A DNA stretch of 64,000 nucleotides from Streptomyces aureus (lineage in GTDB: Bacteria; Actinomycetota; Actinomycetes; Streptomycetales; Streptomycetaceae). The stretch is from positions 62,001 to 126,000 of the forward strand of contig NZ_JNZD01000027.1 of assembly GCF_000725495.1 (NCBI RefSeq). Reading direction: 5' to 3'. The position numbers and the translations under genes are program-made. Below the pieces are notes generated by a model. That model was not told the DNA's origin. It worked only from the letters and a program-made list of their open reading frames with translations, and made no database searches. This document shows positions 1-9,246 of this stretch, in pieces. Positions within the stretch are counted from its first letter, which is position 1, and each line of letters begins with the position of its first letter.

Positions 1-330
1 TGGTGGGTGTTCTCGGTGGTCCGGAGGTGTCCTGTCCCGTCGGGACGGGGTGGCCGTACGTCCTGGGGTCAGGCATCCTGCCCCGCGGACCGGCGGCCGT
101 TCTCCGTGGTCCGGAGGTGTCCCATCCCGCGGGGACGAGCTGGCCGAACTTCTCGGGGCAGGTGTCCTGACCTCCCGGGTCTGGTGTCCTGCCCCGCGGA
201 CCGGCGGGCGTTCTCCGCGGCTCGGCGCGTGTCCTGGCCCGCGGGTGCGGGTGGCCGTACTCCCCGGGCCACGTGTCCTGCCCCCGCGGGCCGGCGCGTG
301 TCCCGCGCGGACCAGCGGGCCTTCCCGTGA
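1..330. repeat. Imperfect long direct repeats at the left edge
   Basis: The first 330 bases consist of degenerate direct repeats about 95 to 110 bases long. The core TCCTGCCCCGCGGACCGGCG begins near 76 and again near 187, with a decayed copy near 270. The element GTGGTCCGGAGGTGTCC occurs near 16 and 106. Reading frames through it are low-complexity (Pro, Arg, Gly) and look spurious, and no start with a ribosome site is seen. The array continues off the left edge, so its total size is unknown. Bases 331 to 609 hold nothing I recognise except the ribosome site of the next gene. Confidence 0.6.
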
Positions 331-609
331 AGCGGTGGGCGTGGATCGGTGGACGGGGTCGCCGCCCGGAACATCGACGGCCCCCGGCCGGGGGCGGTCG
401 CCCGGGACGGGCGGCTCGGTCCGTACGATCCACCTGGTGCACCGGGACTCCGCGCGGACGGCGCCCGGCGCGCGCACCCGGGAACCGGTGCCCGGGCCGG
501 GCTCGTCGCAGCCCGTGGACCGCATCCCCGGACGGTCCGGGGAGGGCGGGGCCGCGGTCCCCGCCGAACTCCCCGTACCCGGCCCCCGCACCTGACCTCA
601 GCGGAGACA

Positions 610-3600
610 ATGGACCCCGTGCGCTATCGCATCCTCGGCACCACGCAGGCACTCCGCCCCGACGGCACGCCCGTCCCGGTCGGCGGGGCGCGTCTGCGTG
701 CCCTGCTGACCGTCCTCGCGCTGCGGCCCGGCCGGACCGTTCCCGCGAGCGTCCTGGTCGACGAGGTCTGGGGCGGCGACCTGCCCGCGGACGCGCCCGG
801 CGCGCTGCAGGCGCTGGTCGGGCGGCTGCGCCGGGCGCTCGGCGCGGACGCGGTCGAGTCCGTCGAGGGCGGCTACCGGCTGGCGGCGGCGGCCGACGAC
901 ATCGACCTGCACCGTTTCGCACGGCTCGCGGGCGAGGGCACCCGGGCCCTCGCCGACGGCGACCCCGCCAAGGCCGCCGCCGCCCTGGACGACGCCCTCG
1001 CCCTGTGGCACGGCCCGGCGCTCGCCGACCTCCCGGACCGCGCCGCCGAGGCGGCACGCTGGGAGACCCGCCGGCTCGACGTCCGGCGCGCCCGGCTCGC
1101 GGCGGCCCTCGCCCTCGGCCGTGCCGAGGAGGCCCTGCCCGAGCTCACCGCCCTGTGCGACCTGCACCCGCTGGACGAGCCGCTGCACGTCCTGCGGCTG
1201 CGGGCGCTGCGCGACGCGGGCCGGCCGGCCGAGGCGCTCGCCGCCTACGAGTCCGTCCGCGCGCTCCTCGCCGACCGCCTGGGCTCGGACCCGGGCCCGG
1301 AACTGCGCGCCCTGCACACGGAACTGCTCACCGGCCCCGTCGGCGGAGCCGGTTCCGGGGTCTCCGCGCACGCCTCCGCCGGGGGCGCCCCCGCCCCGGG
1401 TGCCGGTCCCTCGGTCGCCTCCGCGGACAGGACCGGAGTCCCGGGCCCGGGTGCCGGCCGTTTCGTCCAGGGCGCCGGGCACCCGCCGCCGTACGGGGTC
1501 ACCCGCGACGACCCGGCGGCCCGCACCGCCGGCCGGGCCGCCCGAGTCCCTGCGGAGCCGTCACCCTTCCGTACCCGCCCCGCCGCACCGCCGCCCGGCA
1601 ACCTCCGGGCCCGGCTCACCTCCTTCGTGGGGCGCGAGAAAGACATCGATGCCATTCGGGGCGACCTCGGTTCGGCCCGGCTCGTGACCCTGCTCGGGCC
1701 CGGTGGCGCGGGCAAGACCCGGCTGTCGCAGGAGGCGGCCGAGGCCCTGGCCCCGACCCTGCGCGACGGAGTGTGGCTGGCCGAGCTGGCCCCGGTCGAC
1801 GACCCGAAGGCCGTGCCCGAGGCCGTGCTGACCGCCGTCGGCGCCCGCGAGACCGTGCTGCGCGGAGCCGGTGCCGAGGAGATGCGCGCGGTGTCCGACC
1901 GGCACGACGACCCGCTCACCCGGCTCGCCGAACACTGCGCCAAACGCCGGATGCTGATCGTCCTCGACAACTGCGAGCACGTCGTCGACGCTGCCGCGCA
2001 TCTCGCCGAGGCGCTGCTGGAGCGCTGTCCCGGTGTGACCGTGCTCGCCACCAGCCGTGAACCCCTCGGCGTGCCGGGGGAGTTGCTGCGGCCGGTGGAC
2101 CCGCTGCCGGAACCCTCCGCGCTGCGGCTGCTCGCCGACCGGGGAGCCGCCGCCCGGCCCGGCTTCCGTGTCGAGGACGACCCCGGGGCGGCGGCCGAGA
2201 TCTGCCGGCGTCTCGACGGTCTTCCGCTCGCCATCGAACTCGCCGCCGCCCGGCTGCGGATGCTCACCCCGCGCCAGATCGCCGACCGGCTCGACGACCG
2301 GTTCCGGCTGCTGACCTCGGGCAGCCGTACGGTGCTGCCCCGCCAGCAGACGTTGCGCGCCGTCGTCGACTGGTCCTGGGACCTGCTCGACGAGGCCGAA
2401 CGGGACACCCTGGGACGGCTTTCCGTGTTCGCGGGCGGCTGTGATCTCGCCGCCGCCGAGGCGGTGTGCGGCCCGGCGGCGCTGGACGTCCTCGGCTCGC
2501 TCGTCGACAAGTCCCTGGTCGTGGCGGCCCCTTCGGGCGAGGGGGACACCGAGATGCGCTACCGGCTGCTGGAGACCGTCGCCGAGTACGCGCGCGAACG
2601 CCTCGACGAGTCCGGCGCCCGCGCGGCCACCGAGCGCGCCCACCTCACGTACTACCGCGAACTCGCCCGCACCACGGACCCGTTGCTGCGCGGGCCCGGA
2701 CAGCGTTCCGCGATCGACCGCATCGAGCGCGAGTACGAGAACCTGCGCAGCGCCCTGCGGCACGCCGTCGCCGAACGCGACGAGCAGGAGGCGCTGTGCA
2801 TGGCCCACTCGCTGGCCTGGTACTGGCAGATCCGTGACCAGCGCATCGACGCCCGTGCCTGGTCCCTGGAGGTGATGGGCCTCGGCCCGGACCCCTTCGC
2901 CCCGCCCGTGCGTCCGGCCGTCCCCCTGTACGAGCGCTGCACGGACTTCCCGCCGCCGATGCGTGAGGAGGTCCTCGAAGAGGCCCGGCGCGGCGTGCAC
3001 CTCGTCCATCTCGCCTACATGGACATGGACATGGGTGCCTGGCAGACCCCGGAGGCCCAGGAGAAGCTCCGTACCATCAGCGCGACCTACGAGCCCGGCA
3101 TGCCGCAGACCTGCCGCACCCCCGGCTACCTCTGGTTCTACGCCGTGCTGCTCACCGGCACGATGGAGCGGCTCACCGAGGTGATCAACAAGACGGTCGG
3201 CACCTGCCGGGAACTCGGCTACGACTGGGAGTTGGCCAGCGCCCTGCAGATGCGCGCCAACATCCTCGCCAACCGCACGGACATGGCGGGCGACGCCACC
3301 GTGGACGCCGACGAGGCACTGGAGCTCTTCGGACGCATCGGGGACGCCTGGGGTGCCGCCGAATCACTCTCCGCGCGCGGGGAGGCCCATGAGCGCAAGG
3401 GCGACTTCCGGGCCGCCGCCGCGGACTACGCGAAAGCGGCCAAGTACGCCGAGCGCTTGGGAGCGCGCGCCCAAGCGGCGGTGCTCGACGTCCGGCTCGG
3501 CAGCATGTACATGGAGCTGGGGGAGACCGAGCGGGGCGAGCGGATGATCCGCGACGTCCTGGCGAACGGGCACGGCGCCCACAACGAGGCCCTGCCGGCG

Positions 3601-4095
3601 GCTCACCTCTTCCTCGCGACCTGGCTCGGCCGCACCGGCCGGACGGACGAGGCGCGCGAGCAGATACGGCTGCTCCGTCAGGACTTCGGAGCTGGTTCCT
3701 TCGTCCTGTTCGACGGATTCATGCTGGGTGTCGAGGCCTGGCTGGACGCGATCGACGGGCAGTGCGAGAGCGCTCTGGAGAAGGTGCGCCGGGCGCTGGG
3801 GTCGGCCGACCGGCTGTCGCGGATGATCGCGCCGCACATGCCCTCCGCCCATCTGATGACTGCGGCCATCGCCCTGAACGGTCTGGACGGCGGCGGTCGC
3901 GCGACGGACGCGGCCCGGGTGCTGGGCGCCGCGGACGCGCTGCTGCCGCCGGGCCATTTCGCCGCTCCCATGGAGGTCGAGGTCCGCGACCGGGCCGAGA
4001 AGGGCGCGCGGGCTCGGCTGGGTGACGCGGCGTACGAGACGGCATACGCGGAGGGCGGCGGCCTCTCCCTGGAGGAGGCCACCGCCCTCATCTGA
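610..4095 (+). CDS. AfsR/SARP-type transcriptional regulator with ATPase and TPR domains
   Basis: 1161-residue regulator. An OmpR-like winged helix lies at about residues 1-90, followed by a bacterial transcriptional activation domain (about 95-240), a Pro/Gly/Ala-rich linker (240-335), an NB-ARC type ATPase with P-loop GPGGAGKT at 363-370 and Walker B LIVLDN near 449, and a helical TPR-like C-terminal half. This is the architecture of AfsR-like activators. The ATG at 610 is chosen because GGAG lies just before it and the winged helix starts there; the frame is open further upstream but only as low-complexity sequence. It is convergent with an ABC exporter whose promoter region carries heptamer repeats typical of SARP binding sites, so that exporter is a candidate target. 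The target is inference; the family is clear. Confidence 0.9.
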   Translation: MDPVRYRILGTTQALRPDGTPVPVGGARLRALLTVLALRPGRTVPASVLVDEVWGGDLPADAPGALQALVGRLRRALGADAVESVEGGYRLAAAADDIDLHRFARLAGEGTRALADGDPAKAAAALDDALALWHGPALADLPDRAAEAARWETRRLDVRRARLAAALALGRAEEALPELTALCDLHPLDEPLHVLRLRALRDAGRPAEALAAYESVRALLADRLGSDPGPELRALHTELLTGPVGGAGSGVSAHASAGGAPAPGAGPSVASADRTGVPGPGAGRFVQGAGHPPPYGVTRDDPAARTAGRAARVPAEPSPFRTRPAAPPPGNLRARLTSFVGREKDIDAIRGDLGSARLVTLLGPGGAGKTRLSQEAAEALAPTLRDGVWLAELAPVDDPKAVPEAVLTAVGARETVLRGAGAEEMRAVSDRHDDPLTRLAEHCAKRRMLIVLDNCEHVVDAAAHLAEALLERCPGVTVLATSREPLGVPGELLRPVDPLPEPSALRLLADRGAAARPGFRVEDDPGAAAEICRRLDGLPLAIELAAARLRMLTPRQIADRLDDRFRLLTSGSRTVLPRQQTLRAVVDWSWDLLDEAERDTLGRLSVFAGGCDLAAAEAVCGPAALDVLGSLVDKSLVVAAPSGEGDTEMRYRLLETVAEYARERLDESGARAATERAHLTYYRELARTTDPLLRGPGQRSAIDRIEREYENLRSALRHAVAERDEQEALCMAHSLAWYWQIRDQRIDARAWSLEVMGLGPDPFAPPVRPAVPLYERCTDFPPPMREEVLEEARRGVHLVHLAYMDMDMGAWQTPEAQEKLRTISATYEPGMPQTCRTPGYLWFYAVLLTGTMERLTEVINKTVGTCRELGYDWELASALQMRANILANRTDMAGDATVDADEALELFGRIGDAWGAAESLSARGEAHERKGDFRAAAADYAKAAKYAERLGARAQAAVLDVRLGSMYMELGETERGERMIRDVLANGHGAHNEALPAAHLFLATWLGRTGRTDEAREQIRLLRQDFGAGSFVLFDGFMLGVEAWLDAIDGQCESALEKVRRALGSADRLSRMIAPHMPSAHLMTAAIALNGLDGGGRATDAARVLGAADALLPPGHFAAPMEVEVRDRAEKGARARLGDAAYETAYAEGGGLSLEEATALI

Positions 4096-4118
4096 GGCGC
4101 GGACGCGAACCGGCCCGT

Positions 4119-4143
4119 CCCGGCCCCGCCGACGGGGGCCGGG
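4119..4143. terminator. Bidirectional hairpin between convergent genes
   Basis: CCCGGCCCC (4119-4127) pairs with GGGGCCGGG (4135-4143) around a 7-base loop. It lies between the stop codons of the AfsR-like gene and the ABC permease gene. There is no clear T-run, as is usual in Streptomyces. Confidence 0.55.
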
Positions 4144-4158
4144 TCCGTGCGCCGGACG

Positions 4159-4983
4159 TCAGCTCTTGGTGCGGAACTTGTGGATGGCGATGGGCGCCAT
4201 CACCACGGTCAGACCCAGCGACCAGGCGAGCGTCACCCACAGGCCGTGCTCGACCGGGCCGCCCACCATCAGCCCGCGGGCCGCGTCGGCGAGGGAGGAC
4301 AGCGGGTTGTACTCGGTGAAGTTCTGCAGCCAGCCCGGCATCGACCTGGTCGGCGCGAAGATCGACGAGCCGAACTGGAGCGGCATCAGCACCAGGAAGC
4401 CCATCGCCTGCACGGACTGCGCGCTCTTCATGATCACGCCGAGAGTGAGGAACACCCACATCAGGGCCGAGCCGAAGACCGCGGACAGTCCCACGGAGGC
4501 GAACAGACCGGGCCAGTTGGTGATGTGGAAGCCGACCAGGACACCGACGACCATGAGGACCGCGGTCGCGATCAGCATGCGCATCAGCTCGACCGCGATC
4601 TTGGCGAACAGCACCGAGCCGCGCCCGATCGGCAGGGACCGGAACCGGTCCATGACACCGGAGTTGAAGTCGGTGTTGAAGCCGGTGCCCACTCCCTGGG
4701 CCATGTTCATGCCCATCATGGCCATCAGGCCGGGCACGACGTACTGCACGTACCGCTCCTGGCCGCCGCCGAGCGACTGCCCGATGGAGCCGCCGAAGAC
4801 GTAGACGAACAGCAGCGTGAAGATGACCGGGAACAGGATCGCGTCGAACATCGACTCGGGGTCCTGGCGGATCCACAGCAGATTGCGGCGGATCAGCGCG
4901 CCGGTGTGCCGCAGGTGAGCGCGCGGCGAGATGCGGGGGTCGCCCTTGACGGCGAGGGGGGCTTCGACGGTGGTGGCGCTCAT
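4159..4983 (-). CDS. ABC-2 type exporter membrane subunit
   Basis: 274-residue integral membrane protein of the ABC-2 family (DrrB-like). It has a basic N-terminal segment, then about six hydrophobic segments starting at FPVIFTLLFVYVFGG, and ends in KFRTKS. It would form the channel of a homodimeric exporter energised by the ATPase encoded just upstream. Its ATG overlaps the ATPase stop codon in an ATGA arrangement, so the two are almost certainly translationally coupled. The substrate cannot be read from sequence; relatives export daunorubicin-like drugs or other hydrophobic compounds. The family assignment is firm. Confidence 0.9.
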   Translation of the reverse strand: MSATTVEAPLAVKGDPRISPRAHLRHTGALIRRNLLWIRQDPESMFDAILFPVIFTLLFVYVFGGSIGQSLGGGQERYVQYVVPGLMAMMGMNMAQGVGTGFNTDFNSGVMDRFRSLPIGRGSVLFAKIAVELMRMLIATAVLMVVGVLVGFHITNWPGLFASVGLSAVFGSALMWVFLTLGVIMKSAQSVQAMGFLVLMPLQFGSSIFAPTRSMPGWLQNFTEYNPLSSLADAARGLMVGGPVEHGLWVTLAWSLGLTVVMAPIAIHKFRTKS

Positions 4984-6014
4984 GCGGAGACCTCCTCGTA
5001 GGCGCGGGCGGGGTTCTCGTCCTGCGGGGTACTGGCCTTGTGGCCGGTCAGGGAGAGGAACACCTCGTCCAGACTGGGCAGTTCGGTGGAGATGGAGGCG
5101 ATCGTGATGCCGCGTGCGGTGACCGCGCCGACGACGGCGGTCAGCTGCTCGTCGCTGAGGACCGGGACCAGCACGCTGTCGGTCTCGGCGTCCACGATCG
5201 TGGTGGCGAGGCCGGTGAGCCCCAGCTCGTCGAACATGGCGGCCAGCGGGCGCAGTTGCAGCGGGTCCGCCGGGCGGATCCGCAGCGTCCGGCCGCCGAC
5301 CCGCGCCTTCAGCTCGTCGATCCGGCCGCCGGCGATGACCTTGCCGCGGTCGATGACGGTCAGCTCGGAGGCCAGTTGCTCGGCCTCCTCCATGTACTGG
5401 GTGGTGAGCAGCACGGTGACGCCGTCGGCGACCATGCGCTTGACCTCCTGCCACACCTCGTTGCGGGTGCGCGGGTCGAGGCCGGTCGTCGGCTCGTCCA
5501 GGTACAGCACGGCCGGGCTGCCGATCATCGAGGCGGCGAGGTCGAGCCGGCGGCGCATACCGCCGGAGTACGTGGACGCCGGGCGCTTGGCCGCCTCGGT
5601 GAGGGAGAAGCGCTCCAGGAGCTCGTCGGCGCGCCGGCGGGCCTCCTTGCGGGGCAGGTCGAGCAGCCGTCCGATCAGATAGAGGTTCTCCCAGCCGGGG
5701 AGCTTCTCGTCGACCGAGGCGTACTGGCCGGTGAGGCCTATCACCCGGCGCAGCTGCCGGGGCTGGCGCAGCACGTCGAAGCCGGCGACCGTGGCCGTTC
5801 CGGCGTCGGGGGTGATCAGGGTGGACAGGCAGCGCACGAGGGTGGTCTTGCCGGCGCCGTTGGGACCCAGTACGCCGAGAACGGTGCCCTCGCGTACGTC
5901 CAGGTCGACCCCGTCCAGGGCCTTGGTCTCGCCGTAGTGCTTGACCAGCCCCCGTACGGTGACGGCGCTGCGGCCGGTCGCAGCTTGCCGGGGCGTGTTG
6001 TCGATTCGCGTCAT
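4980..6014 (-). CDS. DrrA-type ABC exporter ATP-binding protein
   Basis: 344-residue ATPase of the drug-resistance (DrrA) type. The Walker A motif GPNGAGKTT is at residues 50-58, the signature YSGGM at 149-153 and Walker B VLYLDEPTTGLD at 169-180, followed by the extra C-terminal domain typical of DrrA proteins. The ATG at 6014 is chosen because homology begins a few residues later; an upstream in-frame start at 6080 would place the N-terminus inside a repeat array. It is first in a two-gene operon with the permease. Seven heptamers in 10-11 bp steps lie 24 to 94 bases upstream and are the obvious candidate control region. Confidence 0.92.
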   Translation of the reverse strand: MTRIDNTPRQAATGRSAVTVRGLVKHYGETKALDGVDLDVREGTVLGVLGPNGAGKTTLVRCLSTLITPDAGTATVAGFDVLRQPRQLRRVIGLTGQYASVDEKLPGWENLYLIGRLLDLPRKEARRRADELLERFSLTEAAKRPASTYSGGMRRRLDLAASMIGSPAVLYLDEPTTGLDPRTRNEVWQEVKRMVADGVTVLLTTQYMEEAEQLASELTVIDRGKVIAGGRIDELKARVGGRTLRIRPADPLQLRPLAAMFDELGLTGLATTIVDAETDSVLVPVLSDEQLTAVVGAVTARGITIASISTELPSLDEVFLSLTGHKASTPQDENPARAYEEVSA

Positions 6015-6037
6015 GTCCGTCAAGGTGCCAGCCGCCA

Positions 6038-6108
6038 CCGACAAACGACCGACAGGCCGCCTACAGGCTCCGACTGTCACCGATAGGTCGCCGACAGTCG
6101 ACCGATGG
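6038..6108 (-). promoter_or_regulatory. Array of seven CTGTCGG heptamers in helical phase
   Basis: On the + strand CCGACAA, CCGACAG, CCTACAG, CCGACTG, CCGATAG, CCGACAG and CCGATGG start at 6038, 6049, 6060, 6070, 6080, 6091 and 6102. The steps are 11, 11, 10, 10, 11 and 11 bases. On the coding strand of the ABC ATPase gene the unit reads CTGTCGG and the array ends 23 bases before its ATG. Direct heptamers at about one helical turn are the known binding pattern of SARP/OmpR-type winged-helix activators, and a SARP-like gene lies 2 kb away. Binding by that protein is inference; a repressor is also possible. Confidence 0.7.
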
Positions 6109-6194
6109 GGTGCCCGGAAGGCGCCGGAAACGGCGACAACCCGCCGACGGGGGAAGATCGGCGGGTTGTCCCTGGTGCCGCGATGGCTCTGATG

Positions 6195-6325
6195 CCTCGG
6201 GAGTCCCGAGTGCCTCGGTGGTGCCGCGGTGGATCAGGTACCTCGGGTGATCCGAGTGCCTCGGTGCCTCGGGTGTCCCGAGTGCCTCGGTGCCTCAGCG
6301 CCTCGGGCGTCCCGAGTGCCTCAGT
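6195..6325. repeat. Four near-identical small hairpins after panB
   Basis: The 15-base palindrome CTCGGG-NNN-CCGAG occurs at 6196-6210, 6242-6256, 6268-6282 and 6302-6316. The copies are separated by variants of TGCCTCGGTG. The last copy abuts the panB stop codon (complement of 6321-6323), and the repeat unit on the panB strand begins with that TGA. It may act as a series of transcription stops between panB and the ABC operon. The gene-free stretch 6015-6320 holds this array and the heptamer array and nothing else that I can identify. Confidence 0.7.
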
Positions 6326-7208
6326 GGACGGAGTGCTCCTCCAGCGGGAACGTCCCGCCCACCACGTCCTCGGCGAACGCCTTGGCCGCGTCGCCCATCA
6401 CCCGGCGCAGGTCGGCGTACTGCTTGACGAACTTCGGCACCCGGCCGCCGGTCAGTCCGAGCATGTCGGTCCACACCAGGACCTGGGCGTCCGTCCCGGC
6501 GCCCGCGCCGATGCCCACGGTCGGGATGTGCAGGGTGCGCGTGACCTCGGCCGCGAGCTCCGCCGGGACCAGTTCGAGGACGACGGCGAAGGCGCCCGCG
6601 TCCTGGACCGCCTTGGCGTCCCGCAGCAGCTGGTGCGCGGCCTCCTCGCCGCGGCCCTGGACGCGGTAGCCCATGGCGTTCACGGACTGCGGGGTCAGGC
6701 CGATGTGCGCCATCACCGGGATGCCGGACTCCACCAGCAGCTCGATCTGGCGGTGCGAGCGCTCGCCGCCCTCCAGCTTCACCGCGCCGACCCCGGCCTC
6801 CTTGACCAGCCGGGTCGCCGAGCGCAGCGCCTGCACCGGGCCCTCCTGGTAGGAGCCGAAGGGCAGGTCGCCGACGATCAGGGCCCGGCTGGTGCCGCGC
6901 ACGACCGCGGCGGACAGCATGGTCATCTCGTCCATGGTCACCGGGACGGTCGTCTCGTAGCCCAGGTGGCAGTTGCCCGCCGAGTCGCCGACGAGCATGA
7001 CCGGGATGCCGGCCTCGTCGAACACGGACGCGGTCATCGCGTCGTAGGCGGTCAGCATGGGCCACTTCTCGCCGCGCTCCTTGGCGGCGGTGATGTCGCG
7101 CACCGTGATACGGCGGGTGCTCTTGCCCCCGTACAGCGCCTTGTCGGCGGTGGCCTTGAGGGCACCCTCCGCAGGCTGCTGCTTCCGGGCAGCCGAAAGC
7201 TGCGTCAT
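6321..7208 (-). CDS. panB: 3-methyl-2-oxobutanoate hydroxymethyltransferase
   Basis: 295-residue ketopantoate hydroxymethyltransferase. It transfers a hydroxymethyl group from methylenetetrahydrofolate to 2-oxoisovalerate, the first step of pantothenate and coenzyme A synthesis in the cytoplasm. Family motifs are visible: [10 protein letters not shown], the metal-binding region [34 protein letters not shown] and [15 protein letters not shown]. It is about 30 residues longer than the Escherichia coli enzyme, the excess being a charged N-terminal tail. An AAGGAG site stands 8 bases before the ATG at 7208. It is not in an obvious operon; its 3' end runs into a tandem hairpin array. Confidence 0.96.
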   Translation of the reverse strand: MTQLSAARKQQPAEGALKATADKALYGGKSTRRITVRDITAAKERGEKWPMLTAYDAMTASVFDEAGIPVMLVGDSAGNCHLGYETTVPVTMDEMTMLSAAVVRGTSRALIVGDLPFGSYQEGPVQALRSATRLVKEAGVGAVKLEGGERSHRQIELLVESGIPVMAHIGLTPQSVNAMGYRVQGRGEEAAHQLLRDAKAVQDAGAFAVVLELVPAELAAEVTRTLHIPTVGIGAGAGTDAQVLVWTDMLGLTGGRVPKFVKQYADLRRVMGDAAKAFAEDVVGGTFPLEEHSVH

Positions 7209-7347
7209 CGCAACGGCTCCTTATGTCATCTCGAGGCACCCTGACGGCGTCCCCGGATCCCCTCCATGGTGGCACCTCGGCACACGCGCGGCTAGACCGG
7301 CCCCGCCGGTCCCGGTGTCGTTCCCGCCACGTTCCCGCCAGGTTTCC

Positions 7348-7401
7348 GGCCGACCTGTGCCCACCCCTCACGGCGGCCGACCTGTGCCCACCCCTCACGG
7401 G
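7348..7401. repeat. Tandem 27-base duplication
   Basis: Two adjacent copies of a 27-base unit starting GGCCGACCTGTGCCCACC lie at 7348-7374 and 7375-7401 and differ only in the last base. Just before them an 11-base unit GTTCCCGCCAC is also doubled (about 7320-7340). Both lie in the 302-base gene-free stretch between panB and the DHA2 pump, which otherwise holds only the operator-like palindrome at 7471. Confidence 0.8.
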
Positions 7402-7470
7402 CCTGGACCGTGCCCGTTCCGTACCGGGGCCCCGGCTTCTTCGTAAGTTCTCCGTAAAGGCTTTCCGATA

Positions 7471-7488
7471 CGAGACGGTTCCGTTTCG
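7471..7488 (+). promoter_or_regulatory. Candidate TetR operator before the DHA2 pump gene
   Basis: CGAGACGGTTCCGTTTCG is an 18-base inverted repeat with one mismatch, 22 bases before the pump start codon in a locally AT-richer patch. The TetR gene directly downstream of the pump is the likely ligand. Assignment rests on position and symmetry only. Confidence 0.45.
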
Positions 7489-7510
7489 AATTGACCTTAG
7501 GCTGGTCGTC

Positions 7511-9112
7511 ATGACAACTTCCGCTCCCTCGCTCGACCGACGGGTGCCCGAGGCGGTGCACCGGCGCCGCTGGGCGATCCTCGGAGCGCTCATGCTCAGC
7601 CTGCTGATCGTGGTGCTCGACAACTCCATCCTGAACGTCGCGATCAAGACGATCTCGACCCCCGCCCCCACCGGGCTCGGGGCCACCCAGGGTGAGCTGG
7701 AGTGGGCGATCAACGCCTACACCCTCGTCTTCGCCGGTCTCCTGTTCACGGCGGGCCTCCTCGGCGACCGGCTCGGCCGCAAGAAGGTGCTGCTCGGCGG
7801 TCTCGCCGTCTTCGGCATCGGTTCCGCGCTGGCCGCCGAGTCCGGCTCCCCGACCCAGCTGATCGTGTTCCGCGCCGTGATGGGCCTCGGCGCCGCGTTC
7901 GTGATGCCCGCCACCCTCGCCGTCCTGATGAACGTCTTCGAACGCGACGAGCAGCCCAAGGCCATCGGCATCTGGGCCGGCGGCGTCGGCCTCGCCATCG
8001 CGATCGGCCCCATCACCGGCGGTGTGCTCCTCGACCACTTCTGGTGGGGTTCGGTCTTCCTGATCAACGTGCCGATCGTGGTCCTCGCGATCGGTCTGAT
8101 GATCTGGCTGGTCCCCGACTCCCGTGACCCGAACCCGGGCCGGCTGGACCCGGTCGGCGTGGTCCTGTCGATCATCGGCCTCGTCCTGCTGGTCTACGGC
8201 ATCATCAAGGGCGGCCAGCTCGCCGACTTCACGGACCCGCAGGTCCTCGCGACGATCGGCGCCGGAGTCGCGGTCCTCGTCGGCTTCGTGCTGTTCGAGA
8301 AGCGCAGCGACCACCCGTCGATCGACGTCACGTACTTCAACAACAAGGTCTTCTCGGCGGCCATCTCGGCCATCGCGCTCGTGTTCTTCGCGCTCATGGG
8401 CGTGACCTTCTTCTCCGTCTTCTACACCCAGAGCGTGCGGGGCTACTCGCCGCTGCAGACCGGTCTGCTGATGCTCCCGCTGGCCGTGGCCCAGCTGATC
8501 TTCGCGCCGCGCGCCCGGCTGGTCGTCGACCGCTTCGGCAACCGCGCCACCTGCACGGCCGGCCTGATCATCATCGCCGCGATGCTGGCCGCGTTCGCCA
8601 CCCTGGAGGCGGACACCCCGATCTGGATCCTCGAGGTCGTCTTCTTCCTGATGGGCACCGGCATGGCGCACATCATGACCCCGACCAGCGTCGTCATCAT
8701 GCAGGCGCTGCCGCGCGAGAAGGCCGGCTCCGCGTCCGCGCTGAGCAACACCTTCCGCCAGGTCGGCGGCGCCCTCGGCATCGCGGTCCTCGGCTCCGTG
8801 CTGTCCACCGCCTACCGCAACGGCATCGACGACAAGCTCGCGCTCGTCCCGGCCCCGCTGCGCCACACCGCGGGCGAGTCCATCGAGGCCACCCTCGGCG
8901 TCGCCGCCAAGCTCGGCCCGCAGGGCAAGGCCCTGATCACCCCGGCCAACGACGCGTTCCTGCACGCGATGCACGTCACCGCCCTGTGCGGCGCCGGTGT
9001 CGCGGTCGTCGGCGCGGTGATCGTCGCCCTGTTCCTGCCCGGCCGTCCCGCGGCCCGGCCGGAGGGCAAGGACGAGGCCGAGCTGGTCACGGCCGACCTC
9101 GGACAGGACTGA
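7511..9112 (+). CDS. DHA2-family MFS drug efflux transporter
   Basis: 533-residue multidrug/H+ antiporter of the 14-helix DHA2 (EmrB/QacA) family. Motif A appears as [14 protein letters not shown] after helix 2, and the antiporter motif C region as [20 protein letters not shown] large C-terminal part is present ([35 protein letters not shown] is split here over two motifs, [13 protein letters not shown] and [14 protein letters not shown]). The ATG at 7511 gives the normal N-terminus shortly before helix 1; there is no strong ribosome site. A TetR regulator follows 134 bases downstream on the same strand and a palindrome precedes the gene, suggesting drug-inducible control. The exported compound is unknown. 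Confidence 0.93.
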   Translation: MTTSAPSLDRRVPEAVHRRRWAILGALMLSLLIVVLDNSILNVAIKTISTPAPTGLGATQGELEWAINAYTLVFAGLLFTAGLLGDRLGRKKVLLGGLAVFGIGSALAAESGSPTQLIVFRAVMGLGAAFVMPATLAVLMNVFERDEQPKAIGIWAGGVGLAIAIGPITGGVLLDHFWWGSVFLINVPIVVLAIGLMIWLVPDSRDPNPGRLDPVGVVLSIIGLVLLVYGIIKGGQLADFTDPQVLATIGAGVAVLVGFVLFEKRSDHPSIDVTYFNNKVFSAAISAIALVFFALMGVTFFSVFYTQSVRGYSPLQTGLLMLPLAVAQLIFAPRARLVVDRFGNRATCTAGLIIIAAMLAAFATLEADTPIWILEVVFFLMGTGMAHIMTPTSVVIMQALPREKAGSASALSNTFRQVGGALGIAVLGSVLSTAYRNGIDDKLALVPAPLRHTAGESIEATLGVAAKLGPQGKALITPANDAFLHAMHVTALCGAGVAVVGAVIVALFLPGRPAARPEGKDEAELVTADLGQD

Positions 9113-9246
9113 CGTACCTGGCCCGCGCGGCCGTGGGCGCTCCCGGGGACCGGGGGTGCCCACGCCGGGCGGGCCGCGCCGCGTGCCCGCGGCCGCCGTG
9201 AACGGGGGAGAATGACACCTGGTCGACGATGGGAACGGAGTTCGAC

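Noticed and set aside
6015..6080. N-terminal extension of the ABC ATPase to 6080
   Set aside because: It would translate the heptamer array, has no homology and no ribosome site; ATG 6014 gives the family N-terminus.
9229..9246. ATG 9229 as start of the TetR gene
   Set aside because: No suitably placed ribosome site; GTG 9247 has ACGGAG 7 bases upstream. The choice adds or removes only six residues.
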